This document shows positions 9,507 to 18,435 of a stretch of DNA of 35,630 bases, in pieces. The notes under the pieces are model-generated. The model was not told where the DNA came from. It worked only from the letters and a program-made list of their open reading frames with translations, and ran no database searches. Location: positions 1-35,630 of IMG/VR virus record IMGVR_UViG_3300023174_002900. One strand, written 5' to 3'. Position numbers and translations under genes: made by a program. This DNA comes from a virus. Numbering within the stretch: the stretch's first letter is position 1; every line of letters starts with the position of its first letter.

Positions 9507-10306
9507 GACAGGGTGCAATATTATTTGCGTTTAACTCACCTAAGTTTAATTACTATGATATGGCAGTAGCTACTGCTAAACGTATAAATCATTTTTTAAA
9601 TTTACCAGTTACACTAGTGACAAACGAAGAATCACTTCCATCATTACCAGCCTATAATTTTGATAAAGTTATTATCACTAACGCAGATAAAAATAATATA
9701 AGAGAACATAATATTTGGATTAATAAGGGTAGATATCAAGCATACGAACTAAGCCCATATGATGAAACTATATTGTTAGATACAGATTATATGGTTAATT
9801 CAGATAAACTATTAAGAACCTTTAATATATATGATGACTTTTGTTGCCATGATACTACTAGTTACTTAATGCAACCAGGAGTAGCACAAGAAATATTAAG
9901 TGTATATAGTTTTAAAACATTATGGGCTACGGTAGTTACATTCAAAAAAACTATTCGTGCTAAACAAATATTTGAATGTTTAGAAATGGTTCAAAAGAAT
10001 TATGACCATTATTGCGACATACATAGTTTTGTAGGCGGAGTATATCGCAACGACTATGCATTAACACTTGCACTACGTATAGCAAATGGTCATACTGATA
10101 ATCCACGTGATATTATACCCTGGAACTTAGTACATGTAGGAAAAAACACATCAATCTATAGAAATAATGACACAGAATTTAATACAGAATATACTGTTAT
10201 GTATGATAATTGGCAACGTGGTAAAATACGTAAAGAATATATAACACTAAAAGATATGGATTTTCATGTTATGAATAAAGATAATTTTATGGAATTAATA
10301 GCATGA
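9503..10306 (+). CDS. GT-A-fold glycosyltransferase-like protein (DTD motif)
   Basis: The protein has 267 residues. The start (GAILFAFNSPKFNYYDMAVA) and the sequence YELSPYDETILLDTDYMV place a DxD motif at D93-T94-D95, at the end of a predicted beta strand. This is as expected for metal and nucleotide-sugar binding in GT-A enzymes. A C-terminal half with a VGGVYRNDYALTLALRI segment could form the acceptor side. It overlaps both neighbours by ATGA and is clearly paralogous to the next gene (shared SPYDETI followed by the acidic motif). The sugar and acceptor are unknown; modification of a virion or host-surface glycan is an inference. Confidence 0.7.
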   Translation: MRQGAILFAFNSPKFNYYDMAVATAKRINHFLNLPVTLVTNEESLPSLPAYNFDKVIITNADKNNIREHNIWINKGRYQAYELSPYDETILLDTDYMVNSDKLLRTFNIYDDFCCHDTTSYLMQPGVAQEILSVYSFKTLWATVVTFKKTIRAKQIFECLEMVQKNYDHYCDIHSFVGGVYRNDYALTLALRIANGHTDNPRDIIPWNLVHVGKNTSIYRNNDTEFNTEYTVMYDNWQRGKIRKEYITLKDMDFHVMNKDNFMELIA

Positions 10307-11049
10307 CTAGAGGTTTCGTAATTATGGCACATGATACTGATAAAGTAAGCTATACTAACTGTGCCAAAGCACTAGAACTAAGTATTAAAAAGGTAATGCC
10401 AAATAGTAATGTAACAATTATTACTAGTGATATGTTACCATATGGTAATTTAGGTGGATATTACAATGATTGGCAAATATATGAATGTAGTCCCTACGAT
10501 GAAACTATTAAACTAGAAGCCGATATGATTATCCCACGTAATATTGAACATTGGTGGGATATATTGAAAATTAATGATGTAGTAGTTTCAACTAAAATAA
10601 GAAATTATAAAGGTGAATTATCTGATTGTAGAGTATATAGAAAGTTTATTGATGACAATATGCTTCCGGATACATATAATAGTATAACCTATTTTAAAAA
10701 ATCAGAAACAGCAAAATTATTTTATACTGTTGTAAAAGATATATTTGACCATTGGGACGAATATAAAACTATATTAAAATGCAACCCAAACGAAGAAGTA
10801 TCAACTGATTGGGTATATGCTATCGCTTGCCATATAGTAGGCATAGAAAAAACTACACTACCTAACTTTGATGAAATGAGTATGATACATATGAAACAAT
10901 ATGTTAATAATATACCCAGTGAAGATTGGACTAAAACGTTAGTATATGAAATACTACCTGAAACTGTTAGAGTAAATACGTACCCGCAATTATACCCCTT
11001 TCACTATCATATAAAGTCATTTAGTGATAAAATACTAGAAAGTTATTAA
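10303..11049 (+). CDS. GT-A-fold glycosyltransferase-like protein, variant acidic motif
   Basis: The protein has 248 residues and is a paralogue of the preceding gene. It has the same opening pattern (GFVIMAHDTDKVSYTNCAKA) and YECSPYDETIKLEADMIIP. The usual DxD is changed to E72-A73-D74. A downstream segment NSITYFKKSETAKLFYTVV and VSTDWVYAIACHIVG fits a GT-A C-terminal half. The changed acidic triad could mean altered metal binding or an inactive partner of the upstream enzyme. It is coupled by an ATGA overlap upstream and a TAATG overlap downstream. Confidence 0.65.
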   Translation: MTRGFVIMAHDTDKVSYTNCAKALELSIKKVMPNSNVTIITSDMLPYGNLGGYYNDWQIYECSPYDETIKLEADMIIPRNIEHWWDILKINDVVVSTKIRNYKGELSDCRVYRKFIDDNMLPDTYNSITYFKKSETAKLFYTVVKDIFDHWDEYKTILKCNPNEEVSTDWVYAIACHIVGIEKTTLPNFDEMSMIHMKQYVNNIPSEDWTKTLVYEILPETVRVNTYPQLYPFHYHIKSFSDKILESY

Positions 11050-11375
11050 TGGAAGAATTTGTAATTTGGGAAGCCCCACCTATTATTAAACCAGAGTTCA
11101 GATTATATTATGACGAACGTGGTAATGTATTATTTTATACCTGTGAAAAGCCAGCAGGTAATTATGTTATTATTGATGCTGATACCTATGCTCAAGGACG
11201 TCCTGATCTTAAAGTAATAGACGGTAAAATAGCAGGAGCTATAGCAGGTTCTATTGTTTCAAAATTAGTACCTAACATTGATGGTACATGTTGTTCAAGT
11301 GAGGATTTAAGCATAGTAGTAGACAGTTCACACAATAATATAACTAAATGGAAATTAAAAACATATGAACTCTGA
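11049..11375 (+). CDS. Small hypothetical protein (108 aa)
   Basis: The protein has 108 residues, beginning MEEFVIWEAPPIIKPEFRLY, with two beta-rich stretches (GNVLFYTCEKPAGNYVIIDA) and a DLKVIDGKIAG turn. The start shares a base with the upstream TAA and the end overlaps the next gene by 11 bases. No family is recognised. The aromatic beta segments and the place between glycosyltransferases are all that can be said. Confidence 0.6.
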   Translation: MEEFVIWEAPPIIKPEFRLYYDERGNVLFYTCEKPAGNYVIIDADTYAQGRPDLKVIDGKIAGAIAGSIVSKLVPNIDGTCCSSEDLSIVVDSSHNNITKWKLKTYEL

Positions 11376-12318
11376 CGATATCATTGACGTAGCAGATTTA
11401 GATTGTATCTATCTAAGCTATGACGAGCCACAGAAAGAAGAATTCTGGCTAAAAATTAAGAACATGGTGCCTTGGGCAAAGCGTGTTGATAGTGTTAAAG
11501 GCAGTGATGCCGCACATAAAGCCGCAGGAGAAGCAAGTGATACAGAACGCTTTATTCTTATTGACGGTGATAATATGCCAGATGAAAGTTTCTTTAACTT
11601 GCAATTAGACTTCACTGACAAGGATCCTAAATATAAAATAGCACAATATCGTTGGAAAGCAATTAACAACATTAATGGATTACGCTATGGCAATGGCGGA
11701 ATGAGTAGTTGGACAAAAACTTATGTGCGTGAAATGAAAACACATGAGCATCAAACTGAAGGTGATGTTTCACGAATTGCTGACTTTTGTTTAGATAGCA
11801 AAGATAATTTATACTGGGCAATGTATGACTGTTATTCTACTACTTATCCTAATTATACTCCGTTTCAAGCGTGGCGAGCTGGATTCCGAGAAGGAGTAAA
11901 AATGGTTCTTGATCGTGGTTCAAAACCCACAGTTGATGCATTAAAAGAAACCGTTGCTAGCCGTAATCTTAACAACTTAACAATTTGGCATAATATTGGA
12001 CGTGATGTAGAGAATGGTGAGTGGGCTATTTATGGTGCACGCCTTGGCACATATATGACTATGTTAACTGAGTGGGACCCTGCCAATGTACAATGGTTTG
12101 ATAACTATACAGTATTATGGGAAGAACATTCACATAGAGATCCTGATCGTGAATCAGCATTGCTCGGTGCAGCATTGAATGACAAATTAGGATTACCAAT
12201 GAATCATTTTGATGGAGGACAGAGTAAATTCTTTAAGAGGCACTATAATGCAGATAAGTATAACATAGGTCCATTAGTCAAAGAGATGGATGTAATTAGA
12301 AAGATTGAGGGTTGGTAA
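11365..12318 (+). CDS. Glycosyltransferase-like protein with DGD motif
   Basis: The protein has 317 residues. RFILIDGDNMPDESF places D67-G68-D69 where a GT-A DxD motif would be. Downstream segments (YGNGGMSSWTKTYVREMK, YTPFQAWRAGFREGVKM and WHNIGRDVENGEWAIYGARL) match, in order, the C-terminal domain of the 1385-aa protein at 23744-27901 (YGHQGLICYNKKLT, DAYATWRTAFREVIKL, WLNVGYGDFSKWSKLGAADA). The two are therefore paralogous domains. Here the DxD is intact. The upstream ribosome site is weak, so translation is probably coupled to the preceding gene. Substrate unknown. Confidence 0.65.
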   Translation: MNSDDIIDVADLDCIYLSYDEPQKEEFWLKIKNMVPWAKRVDSVKGSDAAHKAAGEASDTERFILIDGDNMPDESFFNLQLDFTDKDPKYKIAQYRWKAINNINGLRYGNGGMSSWTKTYVREMKTHEHQTEGDVSRIADFCLDSKDNLYWAMYDCYSTTYPNYTPFQAWRAGFREGVKMVLDRGSKPTVDALKETVASRNLNNLTIWHNIGRDVENGEWAIYGARLGTYMTMLTEWDPANVQWFDNYTVLWEEHSHRDPDRESALLGAALNDKLGLPMNHFDGGQSKFFKRHYNADKYNIGPLVKEMDVIRKIEGW

Positions 12319-12322
12319 AAAT

Positions 12323-13723
12323 ATGTCAAATTATGATGGTTATCAAAATCATTTACAGAATACAAAAACGGAACTAGATGAAGTAAGTACTAGTTTTTGT
12401 GCGGCAAAATGGAAACAAGTTACTATGCATCTGCAAAATGGTCATACACATAGTTGTCATCACCCTAAAACACACCATGTACCTCTAGAAGAAATTCAAC
12501 GTAATCCTACAGCATTACATAATAGTGAATACAAAAAGCAACAGCGAAAACTCATGCTTGAAGGCGAACGACCATCAGAGTGTGATTACTGTTGGCGAGT
12601 TGAAGATCAAGGGGACAGTCATAGCGACCGGGTATATAAAAGTGCTGATAATTGGGCTAAACCCTTTATTGCTGATATTGCTAGTAAACCATGGGATGAT
12701 AATGTTGACCCAAGCTATGTTGAAGTAAGTTTTGGCAATGTATGTAACTTTAAATGCAGTTATTGCGCCCCCCATATTAGTAGCCAGTGGATGGAAGAAA
12801 TAGAAAGACATGGGCCATATCCTACTACTGACAAATTTAATAATCTAGATTGGTTAAAGAGTCAAAATATGATCCCAATCCCCAATAGAGAAGAAAATCC
12901 ATACGTAGATGCATTTTGGGAATGGTGGCCAAACATGTACAACAGCCTACTACAGTTCAGAATCACTGGAGGCGAACCACTTCTTAATAAGAATACATTT
13001 AAAGTTTTAGATTACATCATTGCTAATCCTAATCCCAACTTAGAAGTTAGTATTAATACTAATATGAATGTAACAGACGATATATTTAACAAGTTCTTAG
13101 AGAAAGCAAAACATATAGTTGAGGGTAAAAAGTTGAAAAACTTTAAGTTATTCACTAGTGCTGAAGCTCACGGAAAACAAAGTGAGTATATAAGATTTGG
13201 TATGAACTATGATAAGTGGTTAAGTAATATTCACAAAGCATATAAAGAAATTCCCGGTATCCAAGTAACTATAATGAGTACTTACAATTTCTTAAGTATG
13301 ACCTCTTATATTCCTTTTTTGCAAGATATAGTGGATATCAAGAATCAATATCATCGTTGGGATGATAAGAGAACTCCTATGCTATTGGATATTCCATACT
13401 TACGATTCCCGAACCATCAGGCTATATTCATTATGGAATCGGAACACCTTAACTTGATATATGATCAAGTAACCTTTATGTATAAAAACTTAGAATACAA
13501 GGAGTGGTACGGAAGTGCTAACCGTGGATTCTTTGAACATGAAGCTGATAAATTAAAAAGGATATACAATATTGCTAAGGATAATCCTATAACTGAATTT
13601 ACTAATATCAATCGTAAAAACTTTGTTACATTTGTTGATGAACATGATCGGCGACGTGGAACTAATTTTCTTGAAATATTTCCGGAATATGAGAATGTAT
13701 ATACTAAGTGGAAGAATATGTAA
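12323..13723 (+). CDS. Twitch-domain radical SAM protein
   Basis: The protein has 466 residues from the ATG at 12323, preferred over an upstream TTG at 12305 inside the preceding gene. SFGNVCNFKCSYCAP gives the CxxxCxxC 4Fe-4S cluster cysteines C141, C145 and C148. FRITGGEPLLN is the GGE motif that contacts the SAM amino group. Upstream are a lone Cys in SCHHPKTHH and a CDYCW pair (C87, C90), a pattern known from 'twitch' radical SAM proteins and probably ligating an auxiliary cluster. These enzymes generate a 5'-deoxyadenosyl radical; the substrate here cannot be read. The setting among glycosyltransferases suggests modification of a sugar or of a peptide on the virion. Confidence 0.8.
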   Translation: MSNYDGYQNHLQNTKTELDEVSTSFCAAKWKQVTMHLQNGHTHSCHHPKTHHVPLEEIQRNPTALHNSEYKKQQRKLMLEGERPSECDYCWRVEDQGDSHSDRVYKSADNWAKPFIADIASKPWDDNVDPSYVEVSFGNVCNFKCSYCAPHISSQWMEEIERHGPYPTTDKFNNLDWLKSQNMIPIPNREENPYVDAFWEWWPNMYNSLLQFRITGGEPLLNKNTFKVLDYIIANPNPNLEVSINTNMNVTDDIFNKFLEKAKHIVEGKKLKNFKLFTSAEAHGKQSEYIRFGMNYDKWLSNIHKAYKEIPGIQVTIMSTYNFLSMTSYIPFLQDIVDIKNQYHRWDDKRTPMLLDIPYLRFPNHQAIFIMESEHLNLIYDQVTFMYKNLEYKEWYGSANRGFFEHEADKLKRIYNIAKDNPITEFTNINRKNFVTFVDEHDRRRGTNFLEIFPEYENVYTKWKNM

Positions 13724-13725
13724 TT

Positions 13726-14589
13726 ATGCGTGTGGCGTTTTGTATTAGTGGTCAACTTAGAACATGGAAAAAAAGTTCAGATACTTGGTTAAGATTAGCA
13801 AATGCTCTAGAAGAAAAATTAACTGCTAAGGTTGATTTTTTTTCGCATACATGGGATTTTAATACTTTACCTAATAATGTATGTTATAAAGTCCTAAAGG
13901 CTGCTCCTATCCCAGAACCAATTAGTGCTAATGAAATTCAGGAGTACACTAAAAAGATAAACTTAGTAGACTTTGCAGTTAATGACTATGCGTTTTACGA
14001 AAAAAGAGTTGAACATTTGATGCAAATATCATCTGCTAGTAGTCATTATGGGATCCAAAGTAAAATAATACCACTGACATGGTCATCCGGACAATTTTAC
14101 AGTCTAATGAGATCGGCGCATTTAAAAAAACGACACGAAATGAATAACAATTTCAGATATGATATAGTATTTAAGATACGAAATGATCTATATTTTACCG
14201 ATGATATGATAGACAAATTTCTTAATCTAAATGAATATGCATCTTGGAGAACAGATTTACATATGCCAAAACATAATTTTATGTATAGTTGTCATACCGG
14301 TACTCATAAAGATTGGCCCTTTACTCGGGTTGGAGATATATTTTTCTACGCTGATAGTATTACATTTGATAGAGTTAGTGAGTTTTATCGCTGGCTACCT
14401 CAAATTACGGCTTTTAATAATAGACCAAAAGGTAGTGTTCAGCCAGAGCTAGTTTTATTTTATTATCTGAAAATGATGAAAATCAATGTTCATTCTATAT
14501 TTAGTGATCCTAAGATATGCAGGTCAGAAACATATTCTAAATTGTTGAATAATAACGCAATGCCTATAGGAGATTTTGAAATTGTATAA
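13726..14589 (+). CDS. Glycosyltransferase-like protein of the 'SGQ-R' type
   Basis: The protein has 287 residues. The ATG at 13726, two bases after the previous stop, is chosen over the GTG at 13708 because the family begins directly with the first strand (MRVAFCISGQLRTW). Other landmarks are VDFFSHTWDFN and YDIVFKIRNDLYF, a candidate acidic/basic motif. The next gene is a paralogue with the same landmarks. Proteins with this layout are found in polysaccharide clusters and are usually annotated as putative glycosyltransferases. The reaction is not established here. No membrane segment is visible, so it should act in the cytoplasm. Confidence 0.6.
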   Translation: MRVAFCISGQLRTWKKSSDTWLRLANALEEKLTAKVDFFSHTWDFNTLPNNVCYKVLKAAPIPEPISANEIQEYTKKINLVDFAVNDYAFYEKRVEHLMQISSASSHYGIQSKIIPLTWSSGQFYSLMRSAHLKKRHEMNNNFRYDIVFKIRNDLYFTDDMIDKFLNLNEYASWRTDLHMPKHNFMYSCHTGTHKDWPFTRVGDIFFYADSITFDRVSEFYRWLPQITAFNNRPKGSVQPELVLFYYLKMMKINVHSIFSDPKICRSETYSKLLNNNAMPIGDFEIV

Positions 14590-15409
14590 GGTAGCAGTTT
14601 GTTTTAGTGGACAACCTAGGATGTGGAAGTGGTCTCTTAAAAACGTAAAAAATTATTTTGAAGATACTATCAATGTTCATCCTTATAAGGGAAACATTGA
14701 AGTTGATTATTTTATGCATTGTTGGGACACAGACACCTGGCGTTTGCCGCATAAACCTAGAAACTTTGAACCTCAGGATTCCAAACACGGTGATTATGAA
14801 GAAATTATCAATGCTTATAACATGAAGTTGGCTGTTTTAGAAGAATACAGCGATGATAAGTTTATTTTAGCCTGGGACCCATTATTTTATAGTTTTTCTA
14901 AAAGTGTTGCATTAAAAAGACAGTATGAATTGGACAACGACTTTGAATATGATTTAGTTATAAAAGCTAGGTTAGACACGGTATACAATCCGGAAACTAA
15001 ATTTCCATATGTTAATGAATATGTAAATCAACGAACTGTATATGCACCTTATAACATACTGCAGTTTGCTACCGAATTTAATTATTGGAATTTTGATGAT
15101 GTTATATTCTATGGACACAGCAACACAATGGACATTGTCGCTGACATTTATAAAAGTAACAAAACACTTCATACCAGTGAATATATTGCTGAACATATCT
15201 CAAGATCAGATCGGGTATTAGGATTTGATTTTTATGGTCCGGGATGCATGTTATACGAGCATATTATACATTCTGGATTAAGAGCAGACTACCCACGCCA
15301 TCAACCAATACAATATAAAGTATCACGGAATACAATGAAACACTTGGACTCATTAACCGACTGGGATGCTATAGTTAACCTTGCTAATGACTGGTACAAC
15401 ATGAAATGA
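14582..15409 (+). CDS. Glycosyltransferase-like protein of the 'SGQ-R' type, paralogue
   Basis: The protein has about 275 residues. No ATG is available. Two TTG codons are possible, at 14576 and 14582. The second is preferred because it lies nine bases after AGGAG (14568-14572) and gives MYKVAVCFSGQPRMW, aligned with the upstream paralogue. It then shows VDYFMHCWDTDTW and YDLVIKARLDTVY, repeating the landmarks of the gene before. The two genes overlap by eight bases, consistent with tandem duplication and divergence. The end overlaps the next ATG as ATGA. Confidence 0.6.
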   Translation: MYKVAVCFSGQPRMWKWSLKNVKNYFEDTINVHPYKGNIEVDYFMHCWDTDTWRLPHKPRNFEPQDSKHGDYEEIINAYNMKLAVLEEYSDDKFILAWDPLFYSFSKSVALKRQYELDNDFEYDLVIKARLDTVYNPETKFPYVNEYVNQRTVYAPYNILQFATEFNYWNFDDVIFYGHSNTMDIVADIYKSNKTLHTSEYIAEHISRSDRVLGFDFYGPGCMLYEHIIHSGLRADYPRHQPIQYKVSRNTMKHLDSLTDWDAIVNLANDWYNMK

Positions 15410-16290
15410 ACAAGAATCAAACATTTATTTGCAACGGTGACAGTTGGGTATTCGGTAGTGAAATTATTGATCCAATACAACAAAAGACTTTGGCAAAAGG
15501 AAAACATGTCACTACAATAGACTATCTTCCGGACAATGATGCATATCGTTATCCGCGGATATTTAGTAGTTACTTAGCAGAAATTGCAGATGCTACAAGT
15601 ATTAATATTTCTTGGCCAGCAGATGATAATACAACAATATTGTACAGAACTATGGACTATGTCACCAACAACTATCTTAGTCAAGGAAAGTCTACTGAAA
15701 ACTTAATGATTATTATAGGCTGGAGTAGTCCTGAAAGAAACAGTTTTTGGTACGATGATGGGCAAATTTCTATGTTATTTAGATTGTGGCCCAATGTGCA
15801 ACACTTTGAGACCGATCTTCAAAAGAAATTTTGGGATATCTATACTAGATGTATTTGGAATCCTCAAGAATATATTCGTAGATATGTACATACTATTCTT
15901 AATTTTCAAAACTGGTGCAATGCAAACAAGTTGAAATGGTTATGTTTCAATAGTTTTCAGCAAGTTCCGGATCTAGATGTTAACAAGTGGACAGATTTAA
16001 ACGTTAGGTCTGAGATAGAATCTTTGACTAACAAATTTGGTGGCTACCACCTTCAATCAAGTGATAACAATAACATCAGAGAAAATAATCAATATAATTT
16101 AATATCGCTATGGGATAGTGTTGACCCAATTAGATTTTATAAGAAAGATCAAGAGAACAATACTTTTAAAAGTTTTATAACTGAACATAATAAAACTAAC
16201 ACATTTAACGGTTGGCACCCTAGTCCTGAATCTCATAAAATTTGGGCACACGAACTATGGTCTTATATTAAGGAGAATAAACTTGATTGA
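15406..16290 (+). CDS. SGNH/GDSL-like hydrolase 1
   Basis: The protein has 294 residues. The N-terminus FICNGDSWVFGSE carries a GDS block with the putative nucleophile Ser. The C-terminal FNGWHPSPESHKIWAHELW supplies a His in the place of block V. IIIGWSSPERNSFW is shared with the following gene and probably lies near the oxyanion block. SGNH enzymes remove or transfer acyl groups, often O-acetyl groups on glycans. Three such genes follow one another here. No signal peptide is visible, so action in the cytoplasm or on the virion is inferred. Confidence 0.65.
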   Translation: MNKNQTFICNGDSWVFGSEIIDPIQQKTLAKGKHVTTIDYLPDNDAYRYPRIFSSYLAEIADATSINISWPADDNTTILYRTMDYVTNNYLSQGKSTENLMIIIGWSSPERNSFWYDDGQISMLFRLWPNVQHFETDLQKKFWDIYTRCIWNPQEYIRRYVHTILNFQNWCNANKLKWLCFNSFQQVPDLDVNKWTDLNVRSEIESLTNKFGGYHLQSSDNNNIRENNQYNLISLWDSVDPIRFYKKDQENNTFKSFITEHNKTNTFNGWHPSPESHKIWAHELWSYIKENKLD

Positions 16291-17125
16291 TACGTTATAT
16301 GTTAATGGATGCAGTTGGACCGCCGGCAATGAGCTTGATGAAGATCCGATATTTGTAGAGCAACTTGCTAATAGGGGAATGAAACTACACAAAACTGAAA
16401 CCCCCGGTATAGTGAATGTAAAGGATTCTAGTGATAATATAGTTGGAGTGGCTGCACACTTTTGGAATGAATTTACTTGGTCAAAATGTATAGCTGATAC
16501 GCTAAAAATAAAATTAGTAAATGATAGTACCGGCGGTGGTAGTAATGCTAGAATAGTACGAACGACTATGGACTTTGTAAGAACTCTATCTCTGGAACAA
16601 AGAAAGAAAACTTTAGTAATTATAGGCTGGAGTGTTCCTGACCGTAATGAAATATGTATAAATGATACATCTGATACACCAACTTGGTTTAGATTTAATT
16701 CTACTCAAAAATTTAGCAAGTCGCTGACATTAAATCATACATTAAGTCAGTCCCAAGTCAAATTAATAGATGAAGTTCACGAACTATGGATTACTGATGT
16801 ACTTAACATTTACGAACGAATTCATTGTTATTTTCAGGGTGTTTATTTATTAAGTAATTTATTAGAAAACTTAGGAATAAGATATTATTTTTTCAATGCA
16901 TTGCCTTGTTGTAATGAGCATGATATTACCGTACAGAATAATTTTGGAAGTTGGCTAGATTGGCATAATAATCATAATAATATACGAAAAATGAATAGTA
17001 CAATGTACCATTTTGTGAATAAAAATAAGTATAAGATTGCACCAGCAGGTCACCCGTTAGTAGAGGCCCATGCGGCTTGGGCTGAAGAATTGTTACATGA
17101 TTTAAGAATCAAAAATTTATTATAG
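16283..17125 (+). CDS. SGNH-like protein 2, GCS in place of GDS
   Basis: The protein has 280 residues. It starts with TTG at 16283, seven bases after AGGAG (16271-16275), overlapping the previous gene by eight bases. LYVNGCSWTAGNEL is the family's first block with Asp replaced by Cys; the Ser is kept. NDSTGGGSNARIVR fits block II. IIGWSVPDRNEI is shared with the upstream paralogue. PAGHPLVEAHAAWAEEL gives the C-terminal His block. It is likely the same fold as its neighbours, with unknown substrate. The GDS-to-GCS change does not by itself exclude activity. Confidence 0.6.
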   Translation: MIDTLYVNGCSWTAGNELDEDPIFVEQLANRGMKLHKTETPGIVNVKDSSDNIVGVAAHFWNEFTWSKCIADTLKIKLVNDSTGGGSNARIVRTTMDFVRTLSLEQRKKTLVIIGWSVPDRNEICINDTSDTPTWFRFNSTQKFSKSLTLNHTLSQSQVKLIDEVHELWITDVLNIYERIHCYFQGVYLLSNLLENLGIRYYFFNALPCCNEHDITVQNNFGSWLDWHNNHNNIRKMNSTMYHFVNKNKYKIAPAGHPLVEAHAAWAEELLHDLRIKNLL

Positions 17126-17136
17126 AGGTTATCAAT

Positions 17137-17931
17137 ATGAAAAAAATAGTAATATGTGGGGACAGCTTCAACATAGGCATCGGCTGCCGAGATTTAGCTA
17201 ATGAGCCTTACGGGCAACTACTTTCAAAAGAACTAGGAATTCCAATAATTAATTTAGCTAAAGGAAGTTCTACAAACCTAAGCATTTATTTACAGGTACA
17301 ATATGCAGTAGAAAAACTAAAAGATACTACGGAATATGTTATATTCAGTCATACATCTTATGATAGATTAGATTGGTTTCCAGCCGACTGTACACATAAT
17401 GGTAATCTATCACTAACTGATGTGAATTATCATCAGTATCCTCCATATGGGGTTAATTCATACATGACTCGCTTACCACATCCGCTAAAAGATAATATTA
17501 AATATTCCGGAAAAATGTATACGGAAAATGTGATGGGTATTATTGATTTTTGGGAAAATCATTCAAATAAAGAAATATTGGATACGGACTACTATCATAG
17601 ATTTAAATTTGAACCATCATATAGAATGAAAATTTTATATGATTGGGGTATTCATATCATGAATCCAGCCATTGAAAGAATAAAGGGCATTAGCAACATG
17701 GTGTTAGCTCACACTCTGTTGCGTTCAGCAAATATAAAGCATTTGCTACTGACACATGAGCCTAAGGAATATAGCAAATACATGCCTAAAGAAAATATTG
17801 TAAACGTTGACTGGGGAAAATTATCACGTGATTTTCCGGATGACCTTCCAACAATGCATACTAATCCCACTGGTCATAAAATTGTCGCAAATGCTATTTT
17901 AAAAAAGTTTGAACAAAATGGTTGGAAATAA
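17137..17931 (+). CDS. SGNH-like hydrolase 3
   Basis: The protein has 264 residues with an AGAGG ribosome site at 17126. IVICGDSFNIGIGC holds the GDS block. NLAKGSSTNLSIYLQ resembles block II. VIFSHTSYDR stands where the third block would be, and MHTNPTGHKIVANAIL provides the terminal His block. It is more divergent than the two preceding SGNH genes, which resemble each other. Esterase or acyltransferase activity on a glycan is an inference from fold and context. Confidence 0.6.
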   Translation: MKKIVICGDSFNIGIGCRDLANEPYGQLLSKELGIPIINLAKGSSTNLSIYLQVQYAVEKLKDTTEYVIFSHTSYDRLDWFPADCTHNGNLSLTDVNYHQYPPYGVNSYMTRLPHPLKDNIKYSGKMYTENVMGIIDFWENHSNKEILDTDYYHRFKFEPSYRMKILYDWGIHIMNPAIERIKGISNMVLAHTLLRSANIKHLLLTHEPKEYSKYMPKENIVNVDWGKLSRDFPDDLPTMHTNPTGHKIVANAILKKFEQNGWK

Positions 17932-17976
17932 ACAATGCAACATAAAAAACATCGTTGAATAAATTTAGTCATAATC

Positions 17977-18435
17977 ATGTATCCAATAAATAACATTATG
18001 ACTAAACTAGTATCTAAGCCATGGGGTCAAGAAACATGGATCGCTGATGGAACTACCACCCCGTATGCATTAAAACGTATATTATTTAAAGCAGGTAACA
18101 GAACAAGCTTACAGGTTCACGAATATAAGGTGGAAACTAACTACGTGCTAGCAGGTACTGGTAAATTATATAAAAGCAAAGAAGTATTAAACATTGCTAG
18201 TTTCTTGGATCAAGGTATGACACCTGATCAAGTTGATCAGTATGAGTCAACGTTTGAAATCATTGATTTATGTCCCGGCACTATATTTAACGTTCAGCCC
18301 AAATATGTTCATAGAGTAGTTGCTACTACTGACTTAGAATTTATTGAAGCAAGCACTACCGAACTGGATGATGTTATACGATTGCAAGACGATGCAGGTA
18401 GAACACACGGTAGAATTCAAAGTGAACATCAGTAA
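17977..18435 (+). CDS. Cupin, mannose-6-phosphate isomerase type II-like
   Basis: The protein has 152 residues. The core LVSKPWGQETW, then YALKRILFKAGNRTSLQVH, then KVETNYVLAGTGKLY fits a single-domain cupin of the phosphomannose-isomerase/sugar-nucleotide type, with the His of LQVH and Glu of KVE as likely metal ligands and a second His in PKYVHRVVA. The start is uncertain: the ATG at 17998 (MTKLVSKPWG) is equally possible and neither has a good ribosome site. It overlaps the nucleotidyltransferase fusion downstream by 14 bases, as PMI-type cupins often accompany sugar nucleotidyltransferases. Isomerase activity is not proven. Confidence 0.65.
   Translation: MYPINNIMTKLVSKPWGQETWIADGTTTPYALKRILFKAGNRTSLQVHEYKVETNYVLAGTGKLYKSKEVLNIASFLDQGMTPDQVDQYESTFEIIDLCPGTIFNVQPKYVHRVVATTDLEFIEASTTELDDVIRLQDDAGRTHGRIQSEHQ

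Noticed and set aside
13465-13755. 96-aa minus-strand frame inside the end of the radical SAM gene
   Set aside because: Antisense to a conserved enzyme and without a ribosome site.
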